Positions 35,254 to 43,215 are shown, counted from the stretch's first letter. The stretch is DNA of 48,615 nt from CAJJBL01 sp964519035 (GCA_964519035.1 CAZFKZ010000010.1:1-48615); one strand, 5' to 3'. The notes: generated by a model not told the origin, from the letters alone. Translations and numbers: made by a program.

Positions 35254-35832
35254 TTAAATATTTAAAAATATTGTTTCTTTTACTCCTTGAAGAAATACGT
35301 CAAAGGTAAATTTATTTTTACTGTCTTTTTTAGCAATTAAAGTATGTATCCTATCTTTTTGTTCTATAGACGATAAAAGAGGATCATTTTTAATATCGTC
35401 ATCTTCAAAGTAAATTCGTGTATTCAAGGTCATATTAATACCTCTAGAAGAAATTGACATTGAAATATGTGGACTTTGATATTTTCCATCAACCTCCTTT
35501 ACTACTCCTGGCTTTAATGTTTTTAATACAAATTTCTTATTTATAGGATCAGGTACAAATCTAGCAAAACCTTGATCATTAAAAAAATATCCATTCTCAT
35601 CACATTGCCAGGTTTCTAACATTATATCGTCTAATGCTTCACCGTTTCCATCAAAAACCGATCCAGAAATTGTTATAAAGTTTGACTCAAATTTTCTTTC
35701 AAAGGGATTAATTCCTAAATCTTTTTTAAAAATGTTCTTAATTCCAATTGAATTTGGAAGGCAGCCAATATGAAGAAATGGCCCAGCTGTCTGAAATGGT
35801 GTCTCATCATATATATTATTTAGATAGTTCAT
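35254..35832 (-). CDS. pcaG: Protocatechuate 3,4-dioxygenase alpha subunit
   Basis: A 192-residue intradiol-dioxygenase fold protein with QTAGPFLHIG at the start, GSVFDGNGEALDDIMLETWQCDENGYF, and KPGVVKEVDGKYQSPHISMSIS. It lacks the paired His-X-His iron ligands, as expected of the non-catalytic alpha subunit. Its start shares a base with the pcaH stop (TAATG). The 3,4-PCD heteromer cleaves protocatechuate to 3-carboxy-cis,cis-muconate. Confidence 0.9.
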   Translation of the reverse strand: MNYLNNIYDETPFQTAGPFLHIGCLPNSIGIKNIFKKDLGINPFERKFESNFITISGSVFDGNGEALDDIMLETWQCDENGYFFNDQGFARFVPDPINKKFVLKTLKPGVVKEVDGKYQSPHISMSISSRGINMTLNTRIYFEDDDIKNDPLLSSIEQKDRIHTLIAKKDSKNKFTFDVFLQGVKETIFLNI

Positions 35833-36557
35833 TATAACCCTTCAATTCTATTTTCAAAAAATGTTTGATTATAACCTCGAAGAATTATATCAAATTTATA
35901 GGTTAACACTTTATCTGATTTAGATTTTTTTAGGTCTAAACATCCTACTAAACTTTTCTTTGCGCCAGAGTTAGGAATTGAGTTTATCATAGGGCATGAT
36001 TTTATTAATGGGTCACCTTGAAAATACATTTGTGTAATTAGTCTCTGGCCAAAACTTTTTCCAAAAACTGAAAAATGGATATGCATTGGTCTCCATTCAA
36101 TTCCTCTATTGGGATAAGGGTATGCACCTGGTTTTATTGTTATAAATTCGTAGAACCCATCATTTGAAGTAATATATCTTCCACATCCTGCAAAGTTTTT
36201 ATCTATAGGAGCATCGTTTTTATCTTTTTCATGTAAATATTTTCCTCCAGAATTTGCTTGCCAAATTTCTATTAAAATACCATCCAAAGGGTTATGGAAT
36301 TGATCTAAAATTTTTCCATATACTATTATTTTTTGTCCAATTGGCATCTGATTTTTATTTGAAAAATTTAATGTTAAATCATTATCTAATTCCCTTATAA
36401 TGTCCTTGTTAAAGGATGGGCCAGAAATTTCAGAAACAGTGGAAGGAAAATTTATTTTATTATTTTTAGGAGCTCTCAAAATACTGGATTTATAATCGCT
36501 ATGATTTGCAACTGGTTGTTTTTCAAAATTTCTTTTGATGAGTGATTTAATATTCAT
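35832..36557 (-). CDS. pcaH: Protocatechuate 3,4-dioxygenase beta subunit
   Basis: A 241-residue iron-bearing subunit. The intradiol signature VYGKILDQFHNPLDGILIEIWQANSGGKY is followed by the ligands: a Tyr in GCGRYITSNDGFYEF, Tyr in AYPYPNRGIEWRP and His-X-His in MHIHFS. It is 19 bases after pobA and coupled to pcaG, so hydroxylation of 4-hydroxybenzoate and ring cleavage are encoded together. The N-terminal 45 residues match the usual beta-subunit extension. Confidence 0.93.
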   Translation of the reverse strand: MNIKSLIKRNFEKQPVANHSDYKSSILRAPKNNKINFPSTVSEISGPSFNKDIIRELDNDLTLNFSNKNQMPIGQKIIVYGKILDQFHNPLDGILIEIWQANSGGKYLHEKDKNDAPIDKNFAGCGRYITSNDGFYEFITIKPGAYPYPNRGIEWRPMHIHFSVFGKSFGQRLITQMYFQGDPLIKSCPMINSIPNSGAKKSLVGCLDLKKSKSDKVLTYKFDIILRGYNQTFFENRIEGL

Positions 36558-36576
36558 AAAAGTTCCTTAAGAAAAA

Positions 36577-37746
36577 CTAAAAAGGTAGACCAACATAATT
36601 TTCAGCTAAAACGCTTTGAGATGCAATTGAATTTTCTAGATATTCTAACTCTGCATCTTGTATACATTGATCAAAAGGTGATTGATCTGGAAATTTATGG
36701 AATGTTGTAGTCATCCACCAACTAAATCTAGTTGCTTTCCATACTCTTGATAGCGCCTTTTGTGAGTACATTTCAAGATCTTGATAATTAAGTGATAAAT
36801 AAAAATTTTTCATAGCATTATACAAATAATAAACGTCTGAAACTGCTAAATTCAAACCTTTTGCACCTGTTGGCGGAACAATATGAGCCGCATCTCCAAC
36901 TAAATATAGTTTTTTCCAACTCATTGGTTCACAGACAAAAGACCTAAGGGGTGCTATGGATTTTTCAATCGATGGTCCAGTAATGATGCTATCTGAAATA
37001 TCAGATGGAAGCCTTCTTTTAAGTGTATCCCAAAATTTTTTGTCATTCCAATTATCAACATGATCGTCTAAAGGAGTTTGTATATAATATCTACTTAAAT
37101 TTTTGTTACGCATTGATGCTAAAGCAAAACCATTACCATGATTTGCATATATTAATTCATCACTTGCTGGAGGAGTTTCTGAAAGTATACCTAGCCATCC
37201 AAATGGATAAGTTCTCTCATATTTTTTGATTACTTCTTGAGGAATAATACTTCTGCTAATACCATGAAAACCATCACACCCTACAACAAAATCACAATTT
37301 ATAGTTTTTTCTAGTCCATCTTTTTTAAAAGTAACAAAAGGTTGTTCACTATTTATTTCTTGAGGCATTACATCTTTTGCGTTGTTAAAAACAATACCGT
37401 TTGATTTTTCTATAGCATCATATAAATCTTTTGTTACCTCAGTTTGGCCATAAACGGTAACTGTTTTATTAGTTAATTTCTTAAGATCAATCCTAAAACC
37501 ATGGTTTTTAAAAGATAGAAACACACCATTATGAGTAAACCCTTCTTTATCTAACCTATCTGCCACACCAGCCAAACGAAGCATTTCAATAGTACCATTT
37601 TCAAGAACACCTGCTCTAATTCGTCCTATAACTTCTTGTTTTGATTTTTTTTCTAGAATTATATTGTCTATTTCTTGCAGAGATAATAATCGTGATAACA
37701 ATAAACCTGATGGACCTCCACCTATTATAACAACTTTAGTTCTCAT
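36577..37746 (-). CDS. pobA: 4-hydroxybenzoate 3-monooxygenase
   Basis: A 389-residue flavoprotein (family about 390-394) that converts 4-hydroxybenzoate to protocatechuate with NADPH and O2. It has the FAD motif GGGPSGLLLSRLL, ILEKKS, RIRAGVLENGTIEMLR, the DG motif CDFVVGCDGFHGISR and the GD motif YLVGDAAHIVPPTGAKGLNLAVSDV. It is first in the pobA-pcaH-pcaG operon. No PobR-type regulator is adjacent. Confidence 0.93.
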   Translation of the reverse strand: MRTKVVIIGGGPSGLLLSRLLSLQEIDNIILEKKSKQEVIGRIRAGVLENGTIEMLRLAGVADRLDKEGFTHNGVFLSFKNHGFRIDLKKLTNKTVTVYGQTEVTKDLYDAIEKSNGIVFNNAKDVMPQEINSEQPFVTFKKDGLEKTINCDFVVGCDGFHGISRSIIPQEVIKKYERTYPFGWLGILSETPPASDELIYANHGNGFALASMRNKNLSRYYIQTPLDDHVDNWNDKKFWDTLKRRLPSDISDSIITGPSIEKSIAPLRSFVCEPMSWKKLYLVGDAAHIVPPTGAKGLNLAVSDVYYLYNAMKNFYLSLNYQDLEMYSQKALSRVWKATRFSWWMTTTFHKFPDQSPFDQCIQDAELEYLENSIASQSVLAENYVGLPF

Positions 37747-37774
37747 TAATGTGTTCCAACAAGTAAACCTGACG

Positions 37775-38191
37775 TTATTTTAACAAATATATTAAAAGAA
37801 TAATACACAAAATCATTTGTACAAAATTTATCAAAACTGAAAATTTATGAAGTTTCTTAAACTTGGCTTCTTTCTTCTCGTCCTTTGCTCTATTAATTAT
37901 GGGTGTTAAAAACTGCCTTGAAAAAAGAAAAGTTAATAATAGAAATATAAAAGATAGTAAATAAATATTATTACTCTCTAAAAATGAAACCACTATGCCA
38001 ATAACACTCCACACCAATCCAAAAAGATAATATTTTGGAAAAAAAATTCTTAAAAACTTTGATGATTGTTCCTCGTTTAAAACTTTAAATACTGAAGTTG
38101 CAACAACTACAGGAAAAAATATCATGAAACTTAAAATTCCTGATAACACAAATATTAACAATCTTTTCTCCTCAAATTTAATATTATTCAT
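37775..38191 (-). CDS. DUF4149-like membrane protein
   Basis: A 138-residue protein with about four helices: GILSFMIFFPVVVATSVFKVL, FFPKYYLFGLVWSVIG, and a last pair including FKKLHKFSVLINFVQMILC, which resembles the DUF4149/TMEM205 pattern. The function of the family is not known. It lies 28 bases upstream of pobA on the same strand and could be cotranscribed, but is probably independent. Divergent from the phosphoribosyltransferase gene. Confidence 0.6.
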   Translation of the reverse strand: MNNIKFEEKRLLIFVLSGILSFMIFFPVVVATSVFKVLNEEQSSKFLRIFFPKYYLFGLVWSVIGIVVSFLESNNIYLLSFIFLLLTFLFSRQFLTPIINRAKDEKKEAKFKKLHKFSVLINFVQMILCIILLIYLLK

Positions 38192-38254
38192 TTTACTATA
38201 ATTTCGGTTATAAAGTATACATCATTAAATTAAAATTAGTTGTGAGTTCAAGTA

Positions 38255-38794
38255 ATGAAAAAAAAAATAAAACCATATGAAATTGAATCATTAATTTCAG
38301 AAAAGGAAATTAAAAAACGTCTTTCTGAATTAGCCAGTGATATTAATCGTTTTTATGCAAACACATCTAAATTAATAGTAGTTGGACTACTGAGAGGTTC
38401 CTTTATTTTTATTGCAGACTTAGTAAGAGAATTAAAAATACCAGTCGAAATTGATTTTATGACTGTTTCAAGTTATGGCAACTCTATGGAATCATCAAAT
38501 AATGTAAAAATTTTAACTGACCTTAATACTGACATAAAAAATTTAGATGTGTTATTAGTTGAAGATATAATTGACACTGGTCATACCCTTGATCAAGTCA
38601 TTAAAATTCTTAATAATAGAAAACCAAAAAGTTTAGAAGTTTGCTGTTTGTTAAATAAATATTCTCGTCGGGAAACTAACATAGATAGTAAGTGGTGTGG
38701 TTTTGACATACCAGACGAATTTGTAGTTGGCTATGGAATTGATTTTGCTCAAGATAACAGACATTTACCGTTTATCGGCAAAGTAAAACAATAA
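38255..38794 (+). CDS. hpt: Hypoxanthine phosphoribosyltransferase
   Basis: A 179-residue purine-salvage enzyme of normal length, transferring phosphoribose from PRPP to hypoxanthine/guanine. The PRPP loop is LLVEDIIDTGHTL, preceded by the LRGSFIFIADL PPi loop, and followed by FVVGYGIDFAQDNRHLPFIG with the conserved base-site end. It starts with a weak ribosome site. It is an isolated housekeeping gene among catabolic genes. Confidence 0.93.
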   Translation: MKKKIKPYEIESLISEKEIKKRLSELASDINRFYANTSKLIVVGLLRGSFIFIADLVRELKIPVEIDFMTVSSYGNSMESSNNVKILTDLNTDIKNLDVLLVEDIIDTGHTLDQVIKILNNRKPKSLEVCCLLNKYSRRETNIDSKWCGFDIPDEFVVGYGIDFAQDNRHLPFIGKVKQ

Positions 38795-38822
38795 TAATTT
38801 CTTGGTACAAGTAATTTAATAA

Positions 38823-38891
38823 AATGGGAATGACGAGATGGTTAACCAAAGGTTAAAAAATCGTGGAGATCTACAAATAGTCATTCCCATT
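38823..38891. ncRNA. Candidate structured RNA: three-way junction with 12-bp closing stem
   Basis: AATGGGAATGAC (38823-38834) pairs perfectly with GTCATTCCCATT (38880-38891). The 45-base interior holds two smaller hairpins: TTAACC-AAA-GGTTAA (38842-38856) and GTGG-AGAT-CTAC (38863-38874). This predicts a three-way junction. It lies in the 127-base gap between two tail-to-tail genes. It does not have tRNA arms or hammerhead core motifs. On the minus strand it is followed by TTTTATT, so it may end a minus transcript; plus-strand transcription is also possible. Nature unknown. Confidence 0.5.
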
Positions 38892-38921
38892 AAAGAGAAT
38901 ACTGCAAATAAGATGCCACTT

Positions 38922-39245
38922 TTACCGTACTTTAGTAAAATCTTCTAAATTAATATTTGGTGAGTATTCAACTTCACATTTTCCTTCTACTCTCGAAACT
39001 GCACCTCCCATTTCTTTGATATCCTGCCAAAACTGATTAGTCCATTCAGATCTCATTTTTTCTACATAGTTTTTATCTTTGAAAATATGATAGATGTCCA
39101 CTGAGGTATCAGTTAAGTTTACAAAACACCTAAGTAATAATCCTTCTCCTTGAAACATATTAGAACTTTTGATTTTTAAAGCACTCAATATAGCGTCTTT
39201 AGCTAATTTATTTTGAAACTTTATTGAGACTGTCACCGCCCACAT
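38922..39245 (-). CDS. Small protein with dimeric alpha/beta-barrel-like pattern
   Basis: A 107-residue soluble protein that I do not firmly recognise. Predicted order is strand (WAVTVSIKF), helix, strand (GLLLRCFVNL), strand (SVDIYHIFKD), helix around KMRSEWTNQFWQ, strand (CEVEYSP), resembling ABM-type ferredoxin-like domains used in monooxygenases or decarboxylating/cyclising enzymes. It lies 37 bases upstream of nothing on its own strand and starts 37 bases before the ADH gene's end, so it is probably cotranscribed after the ADH. AAGGAG precedes the ATG. Confidence 0.5.
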   Translation of the reverse strand: MWAVTVSIKFQNKLAKDAILSALKIKSSNMFQGEGLLLRCFVNLTDTSVDIYHIFKDKNYVEKMRSEWTNQFWQDIKEMGGAVSRVEGKCEVEYSPNINLEDFTKVR

Positions 39246-39282
39246 TTATCACTCCTTAATAGAATGTATTTAATTCTTTATA

Positions 39283-40449
39283 TTAAGCCCAAGGCTTAAT
39301 AACTACTTTTATTGCTCCATCAATTCTTTCTCTAGCATGTTTTAATGCTTTAGGAAGCTCTTCTAGATTGAAAGTGTGAGTATGAACTAACTTAGCATCA
39401 AATCTACCCTCGCTCATAAAAGCCATTGCCCTATGTGTAGCACTTTTTCCTTCACCACGAATACCATACATATAAATATTATTTATCACTAAATGTGGAA
39501 TATTAATTTTTATTGGCTCATGAGGAAACGCAGCAAGACAGATTTTACCTCCTCGATTTGTCATCATTATTGCATCATTTAACGCTTGTTCTGTACCTGC
39601 ACACTCCAGAACATAATCAGCACCTTTTTGACCTACTATTTTTTTAATAGAAGTAACGATATCCTTTTCTTTTTTAACGTTTAAAATATAATCAGCACCA
39701 AGTCTTTTACCAATATTTAATCGATCATCTCTTGTTCCGATTAAAGTCACAGGCCCTGCACCTAAGGCTTTTGCAACTGCAACACCTAATAGCCCAATTG
39801 GACCAGGACCAATAACAACTACACTCTCTCCAGCGATAAGACCGCCAAGCTCAGTTAAGCCATACATAGATGTACCTGCTGTAACAACTAATGTAGCTTC
39901 TTCATCTGACATTTTATCAGGAACTTTTATGAGAGTATTAATATTATTAACAGCATACTGCTTAAAGCCACCGTCTGTTGTAAAGCCATTTGCCCTGTGA
40001 CCTTTATCTACTTTTCCATAATTGAGGCCATAGTTGTGGCAAGAAGTATACATACCCATTCGACATCTTTTACATTGCCCACATCCAGAGTGAATTTCTA
40101 CTGTAACTCTTTCTCCAATCTTGAATTCATCCACAGAAGGACCTAAAGCTACAACAGTACCCATATACTCATGACCGGGTGTAAATTGTTTGTTAAAAGG
40201 CAAACCTCCTTCAATCATTGCAGGAGGACCGTAACTAATTACATCTAAATCAGTTGCACAAATGGCAACAGCATCGATTCGTAACAACACTTCTGCTTTC
40301 TTAGGCATTTCAATTGGTTTTTCTACTAATGTGAGTTGATCAGGATCACCTAATATCCATGCCTTCATTGTTTTTGGGATAGGATAGGCGTCAGAGATAG
40401 TTCCTTTAAATTCTTTTATCATTTCATAATCCATTATTTCATAATCCAT
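39283..40449 (-). CDS. Zinc-dependent alcohol/polyol-type dehydrogenase
   Basis: A protein of 388 residues (or 383 from the second ATG) in the medium-chain dehydrogenase superfamily. Catalytic zinc ligands are in AICATDLDV and GHEYMGTVVALG, the structural zinc cysteines in HSGCGQCKRCRMGMYTSC, and the Rossmann fold in GPGPIGLLGVAVAKALG. It resembles threonine/sorbitol dehydrogenases. The start codon is repeated in frame by a 15-bp tandem repeat, giving MDYEI-MDYEM, so 40449 and 40434 are both possible; neither has a clear Shine-Dalgarno sequence. Confidence 0.85.
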   Translation of the reverse strand: MDYEIMDYEMIKEFKGTISDAYPIPKTMKAWILGDPDQLTLVEKPIEMPKKAEVLLRIDAVAICATDLDVISYGPPAMIEGGLPFNKQFTPGHEYMGTVVALGPSVDEFKIGERVTVEIHSGCGQCKRCRMGMYTSCHNYGLNYGKVDKGHRANGFTTDGGFKQYAVNNINTLIKVPDKMSDEEATLVVTAGTSMYGLTELGGLIAGESVVVIGPGPIGLLGVAVAKALGAGPVTLIGTRDDRLNIGKRLGADYILNVKKEKDIVTSIKKIVGQKGADYVLECAGTEQALNDAIMMTNRGGKICLAAFPHEPIKINIPHLVINNIYMYGIRGEGKSATHRAMAFMSEGRFDAKLVHTHTFNLEELPKALKHARERIDGAIKVVIKPWA

Positions 40450-40465
40450 TATTTCATAATTAATT
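40421..40465. repeat. 15-bp tandem repeat across the ADH start codon
   Basis: ATTTCATAATCCATT occurs at 40421-40435 and 40436-40450, and a diverged third copy follows at 40451-40465. On the minus strand each unit is five codons (MDYEI/M), so the start codon and first five residues are duplicated. Each unit also holds an out-of-frame ATGAAATAA mini-frame whose stop overlaps the next ATG. Confidence 0.85.
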
Positions 40466-40497
40466 AATCCATTTTAAAATGAAACTGTCAAATCAGT

Positions 40498-41382
40498 TTA
40501 TTTAATTCCACCTATTAGTTTTGATTTTTGATGCTCACGCCAAGTTGTAAAAAGCCCTGAACCTATAACAATAATTACTCCTACTATAATCATAGAATCT
40601 ATACTTTCTGAAAATATTGTAACGCCTATAACGGATCCAAACACTAACTGTAAATAAGAGAAAGGCTGAATTACGGAAGCTTCAGCAACTTGTAGAGTTT
40701 TTACCATTAGGAAATGTGAACTTCCACTTAAGATACACATTATAAAAAGCCAGATAAGATCTTGATGAATGATATCTTCCCAAATAAAGCAACTTATAAC
40801 GCTCATAGTTATAGCTCCACCAATACCTGTCCAAAAAAAACTGGTTATAGGAGAATCTAACCTTGAGGCATAACGCGTTAAGACTATATAAACAGAAAAC
40901 ATTAAAGCACCAATTATTGCGTATATTGATCCTTCAGCTAACATATTTGCATTTGGACGCAATATTATAATAACACCTATGAAACCTACAAAGATGGCTG
41001 TCCAGCGACGCCAACCAAATTTTTCACCCAAAAAAGGTACCGACAAACTAGCAACGATAAGAGGATAACAAGCTATTATAGCATGAGTTCCTACAAGACC
41101 TAACAGAGTGAAGGAATAAACCACTAAACAATTATTTAATGATAGAATTAAACCTCGAGTTAATTGAAGATAAGGTTGCTTTGTATAAATAAATTTCTTG
41201 TAACTATTTTTAATAAAAGCACAAGTTACAATCATAATTAGAACTATAAACCAGTATCGCGTTGTAACTAACGTTATTACATTATTATTTTCTGCAAGAT
41301 ATCTTGACACCCCATCCATAGCTGAAAACATAAAAGTTGTTACAACCATTAAACTTATGCCTAAAAGCACATTATTTTGCAT
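40498..41382 (-). CDS. DMT/EamA family transporter
   Basis: A permease of about 294 residues with ten predicted helices in two EamA repeats: the first with SAMDGVSRYLAENN and RYWFIVLIMIV, the second with SVYIVLTRYASR and GSSHFLMVKTLQVAEASVIQPFSYLQLVFG. I placed the start at the ATG at 41382 (AGAG upstream); a TTG at 41430 would add an unlikely 16-residue polar leader. Export of a small metabolite is likely; the substrate is unknown. It is 48 bases upstream of the zinc ADH gene. Confidence 0.85.
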   Translation of the reverse strand: MQNNVLLGISLMVVTTFMFSAMDGVSRYLAENNNVITLVTTRYWFIVLIMIVTCAFIKNSYKKFIYTKQPYLQLTRGLILSLNNCLVVYSFTLLGLVGTHAIIACYPLIVASLSVPFLGEKFGWRRWTAIFVGFIGVIIILRPNANMLAEGSIYAIIGALMFSVYIVLTRYASRLDSPITSFFWTGIGGAITMSVISCFIWEDIIHQDLIWLFIMCILSGSSHFLMVKTLQVAEASVIQPFSYLQLVFGSVIGVTIFSESIDSMIIVGVIIVIGSGLFTTWREHQKSKLIGGIK

Positions 41383-41443
41383 ACAACTATTCTCTAGAAA
41401 ATTATATTTAACGATTATATTGTTTAACAAAGTATCACAACAT

Positions 41444-41470
41444 AAAAAAATAGAGGCCCGGAGGCCTCTA
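41444..41470 (-). terminator. Intrinsic terminator with UNCG-class tetraloop
   Basis: On the minus strand TAGAGGCC-TCCG-GGCCTCTA (41470-41451) forms an 8-bp stem with a UCCG loop, followed by TTTTTTT (41450-41444). It should end transcripts arriving from the DapA-family gene at 41546 and insulate the EamA gene downstream. Confidence 0.85.
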
Positions 41471-41545
41471 CTAAAATTCAGGGGGAGGAAATTTTAAAAG
41501 TTTATCTTCATTAATATAAACGACTATTTAATAAAAAGTTTAACT

Positions 41546-42481
41546 TTAAAATTTATTATTCTGCAAAGTTAGAATTTTTGTTATATGAATTTCTGCTTCA
41601 CTATTTTGATACTTGTCAAAATCATCAATTGGTTCTCTACAAAAAGCGCTATTAAATATTCCCTCTTGAACACGTAATAATTTAGAGAATTTAATAGCTA
41701 TATCTATATGTTGATGAGTAAAAGATAAAATGGGTAGTATCTGATTAAATAAATTTCTTGCTTCATTATATTTATTTTCTGTGAACAATGAATATATGCT
41801 GTTGTACAAATGTTCCATAGTTGAGGGTATAAAAGCATGCACACCTCTATTCAAAGCTTCTATCATTCCCATAATTGCCCAGCCACCACTTAGATGAAGT
41901 TTATTGTTGGTAGCTTTTAAAACTCTAGAGTATTTAGGGCCAGAATTTAACACTTCAATTTTAAATGCTTTAAATTTCTCTAAATTTTGATACAAACGCA
42001 AAATATCATCATCATCCATTCCGTTATCTGACCATGATAGATCTTGAATCATTAAGTTGTCTGGCCCTACTTCAGACAGTTCAAGAAAACATTCGAGTAA
42101 TTCTTTTCCTTTAAGGTCATTTGGCGCTTGGCATAGGAACCATTCAGCCCCTGCTTCCTTAGCAGATTTTGACAATTTTATACGAGCTTCTTGGTTATCT
42201 GCACTACAGCCAACTATTATTGGAATTCTATTATTATTTTGCTTGATACAACAATCCATAACTTTTTGCTTTTCTTGAAGAGATAAACTAGAAGTTTCGC
42301 CAGCTACAGCTCCAACAAGCATACCAGCGCACCCAGTCATAATGGTATGTTCAACTAATTTTTTTAGACTAACTAAATCTAGGCTGTTATCTTGATTAAA
42401 AGGTGTATGTAAACTAGGGATTATTCCTCTTAGACCAGGTATTAAGTTTTTATCTTGAAACTTATCCAATCTCAATTCCAT
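41546..42481 (-). CDS. Dihydrodipicolinate synthase/N-acetylneuraminate lyase family protein
   Basis: A 311-residue class I aldolase-type protein. It has TPFNQDNSLDLVSLKKLVEH, GCAGMLVGAVAGETSSLSLQEK, and the Schiff-base lysine at about 174 in FKAFKIEVLNSG. Where DapA has the catalytic tyrosine (YNxP) this protein has MIQDLSWSD (about 144-151), so it is probably not the lysine-biosynthesis enzyme but a catabolic dehydratase/lyase. Its start lies inside the end of csaA (20-base overlap), without a clear ribosome site. Confidence 0.8.
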   Translation of the reverse strand: MELRLDKFQDKNLIPGLRGIIPSLHTPFNQDNSLDLVSLKKLVEHTIMTGCAGMLVGAVAGETSSLSLQEKQKVMDCCIKQNNNRIPIIVGCSADNQEARIKLSKSAKEAGAEWFLCQAPNDLKGKELLECFLELSEVGPDNLMIQDLSWSDNGMDDDDILRLYQNLEKFKAFKIEVLNSGPKYSRVLKATNNKLHLSGGWAIMGMIEALNRGVHAFIPSTMEHLYNSIYSLFTENKYNEARNLFNQILPILSFTHQHIDIAIKFSKLLRVQEGIFNSAFCREPIDDFDKYQNSEAEIHITKILTLQNNKF

Positions 42482-42809
42482 TTTCTAATTTTGTATCGGC
42501 CTTTAATAGACTTATCTCTGATCCATTAATAGCTCCTAAAACAAGAACTTCAGATATAAAACCAGCCACGTTTTTAGCAGGCAAATTACAGACTGCCACT
42601 ACTTGCCTACCAACCAACTCATCTAAATGATAATTGGTTATTTGGGCTGATGTAGATTTAATACCAACTGTTTTCCCAAAATCAATATCTAATATATAGG
42701 CAGGAATATTGGCTTTTTTATTATGTGAGGCTTTTAATATAGTCCCTAAAACTATATTTAATTTTGTAAAATCTTGAATATTGACAATTTCCTTTAGACC
42801 ACTACACAT
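42462..42809 (-). CDS. csaA: CsaA-like tRNA-binding-domain protein
   Basis: A 115-residue single OB-fold protein like CsaA and the C-terminal domain of MetRS. It has FTKLNIVLGTILKASHNKKANIPAYILDIDFG, then TSAQITNYHLDELVGRQVVAVCNLPAKNVAGFISEVLVLGA. CsaA binds tRNA-like structures and has chaperone activity in Bacillus. It starts two bases after the bactofilin stop and overlaps the DapA-family gene, so three unlike proteins share one transcript. The Shine-Dalgarno sequence is weak. Confidence 0.88.
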   Translation of the reverse strand: MCSGLKEIVNIQDFTKLNIVLGTILKASHNKKANIPAYILDIDFGKTVGIKSTSAQITNYHLDELVGRQVVAVCNLPAKNVAGFISEVLVLGAINGSEISLLKADTKLENGIEIG

Positions 42810-42810
42810 A

Positions 42811-43152
42811 TTATAGATTATTATTTTTAAGTTTTAAAACATTACTTGTTTTTGACATATTTATAATTTTAGAAGATTTTAGCAAACCTCCCGATTCAAT
42901 TATTAAATCACGATAAAGTAAATCTCCATCAATTATACCAGTTTTCTTTAAATTAATTACATCTGTTTCAATATCTGCATTCAATTCGCCCTCAACTATG
43001 ATTTTTTGAGCAGTAACATGACCTTTGAAACGTCCATTTTCTTTAACATGAAGAGTATCAATTTCTAAGTTTCCTTCATAGGAGCCTTCAAGTTTTAATT
43101 CCCCAGAACCAAAATAAGATCCATAAAAAGAAGCATCTTTTTTTATAACCAT
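42811..43152 (-). CDS. Bactofilin (polymer-forming cytoskeletal protein)
   Basis: A 113-residue bactofilin with the central right-handed beta-helix repeats: GSGELKLEGSYEGNLEIDTLHVKENGRFKGHVTAQKIIVEGELNADI and IDGDLLYRDLIIESGGLLKSSKI. It is of minimal length with a short N-terminus, so membrane attachment would need other factors. Bactofilins polymerise without nucleotide and localise cell-wall or polar machinery. No M23 peptidase partner is adjacent. Confidence 0.88.
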   Translation of the reverse strand: MVIKKDASFYGSYFGSGELKLEGSYEGNLEIDTLHVKENGRFKGHVTAQKIIVEGELNADIETDVINLKKTGIIDGDLLYRDLIIESGGLLKSSKIINMSKTSNVLKLKNNNL

Positions 43153-43215
43153 TAAATTGCCAATCTTTTAAAGTATCAATATGATGCTTTTTATATTAAA
43201 AAAAAGCAAGTGCCT

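Noticed and set aside
38825..38857. Ten-codon plus-strand frame (MGMTRWLTKG) in the three-way-junction element
   Set aside because: No ribosome site precedes it and it is short enough to be chance; the paired stem explains the sequence better.
38826..38888. tRNA-like appearance of the element, with a stem that could be an acceptor arm
   Set aside because: It lacks the T-arm consensus and anticodon arm, and the outer stem is 12 bp rather than 7.
38823..38891. Hammerhead ribozyme as an explanation of the three-way junction
   Set aside because: The junction strands do not contain the CUGAUGA and GAAA core.
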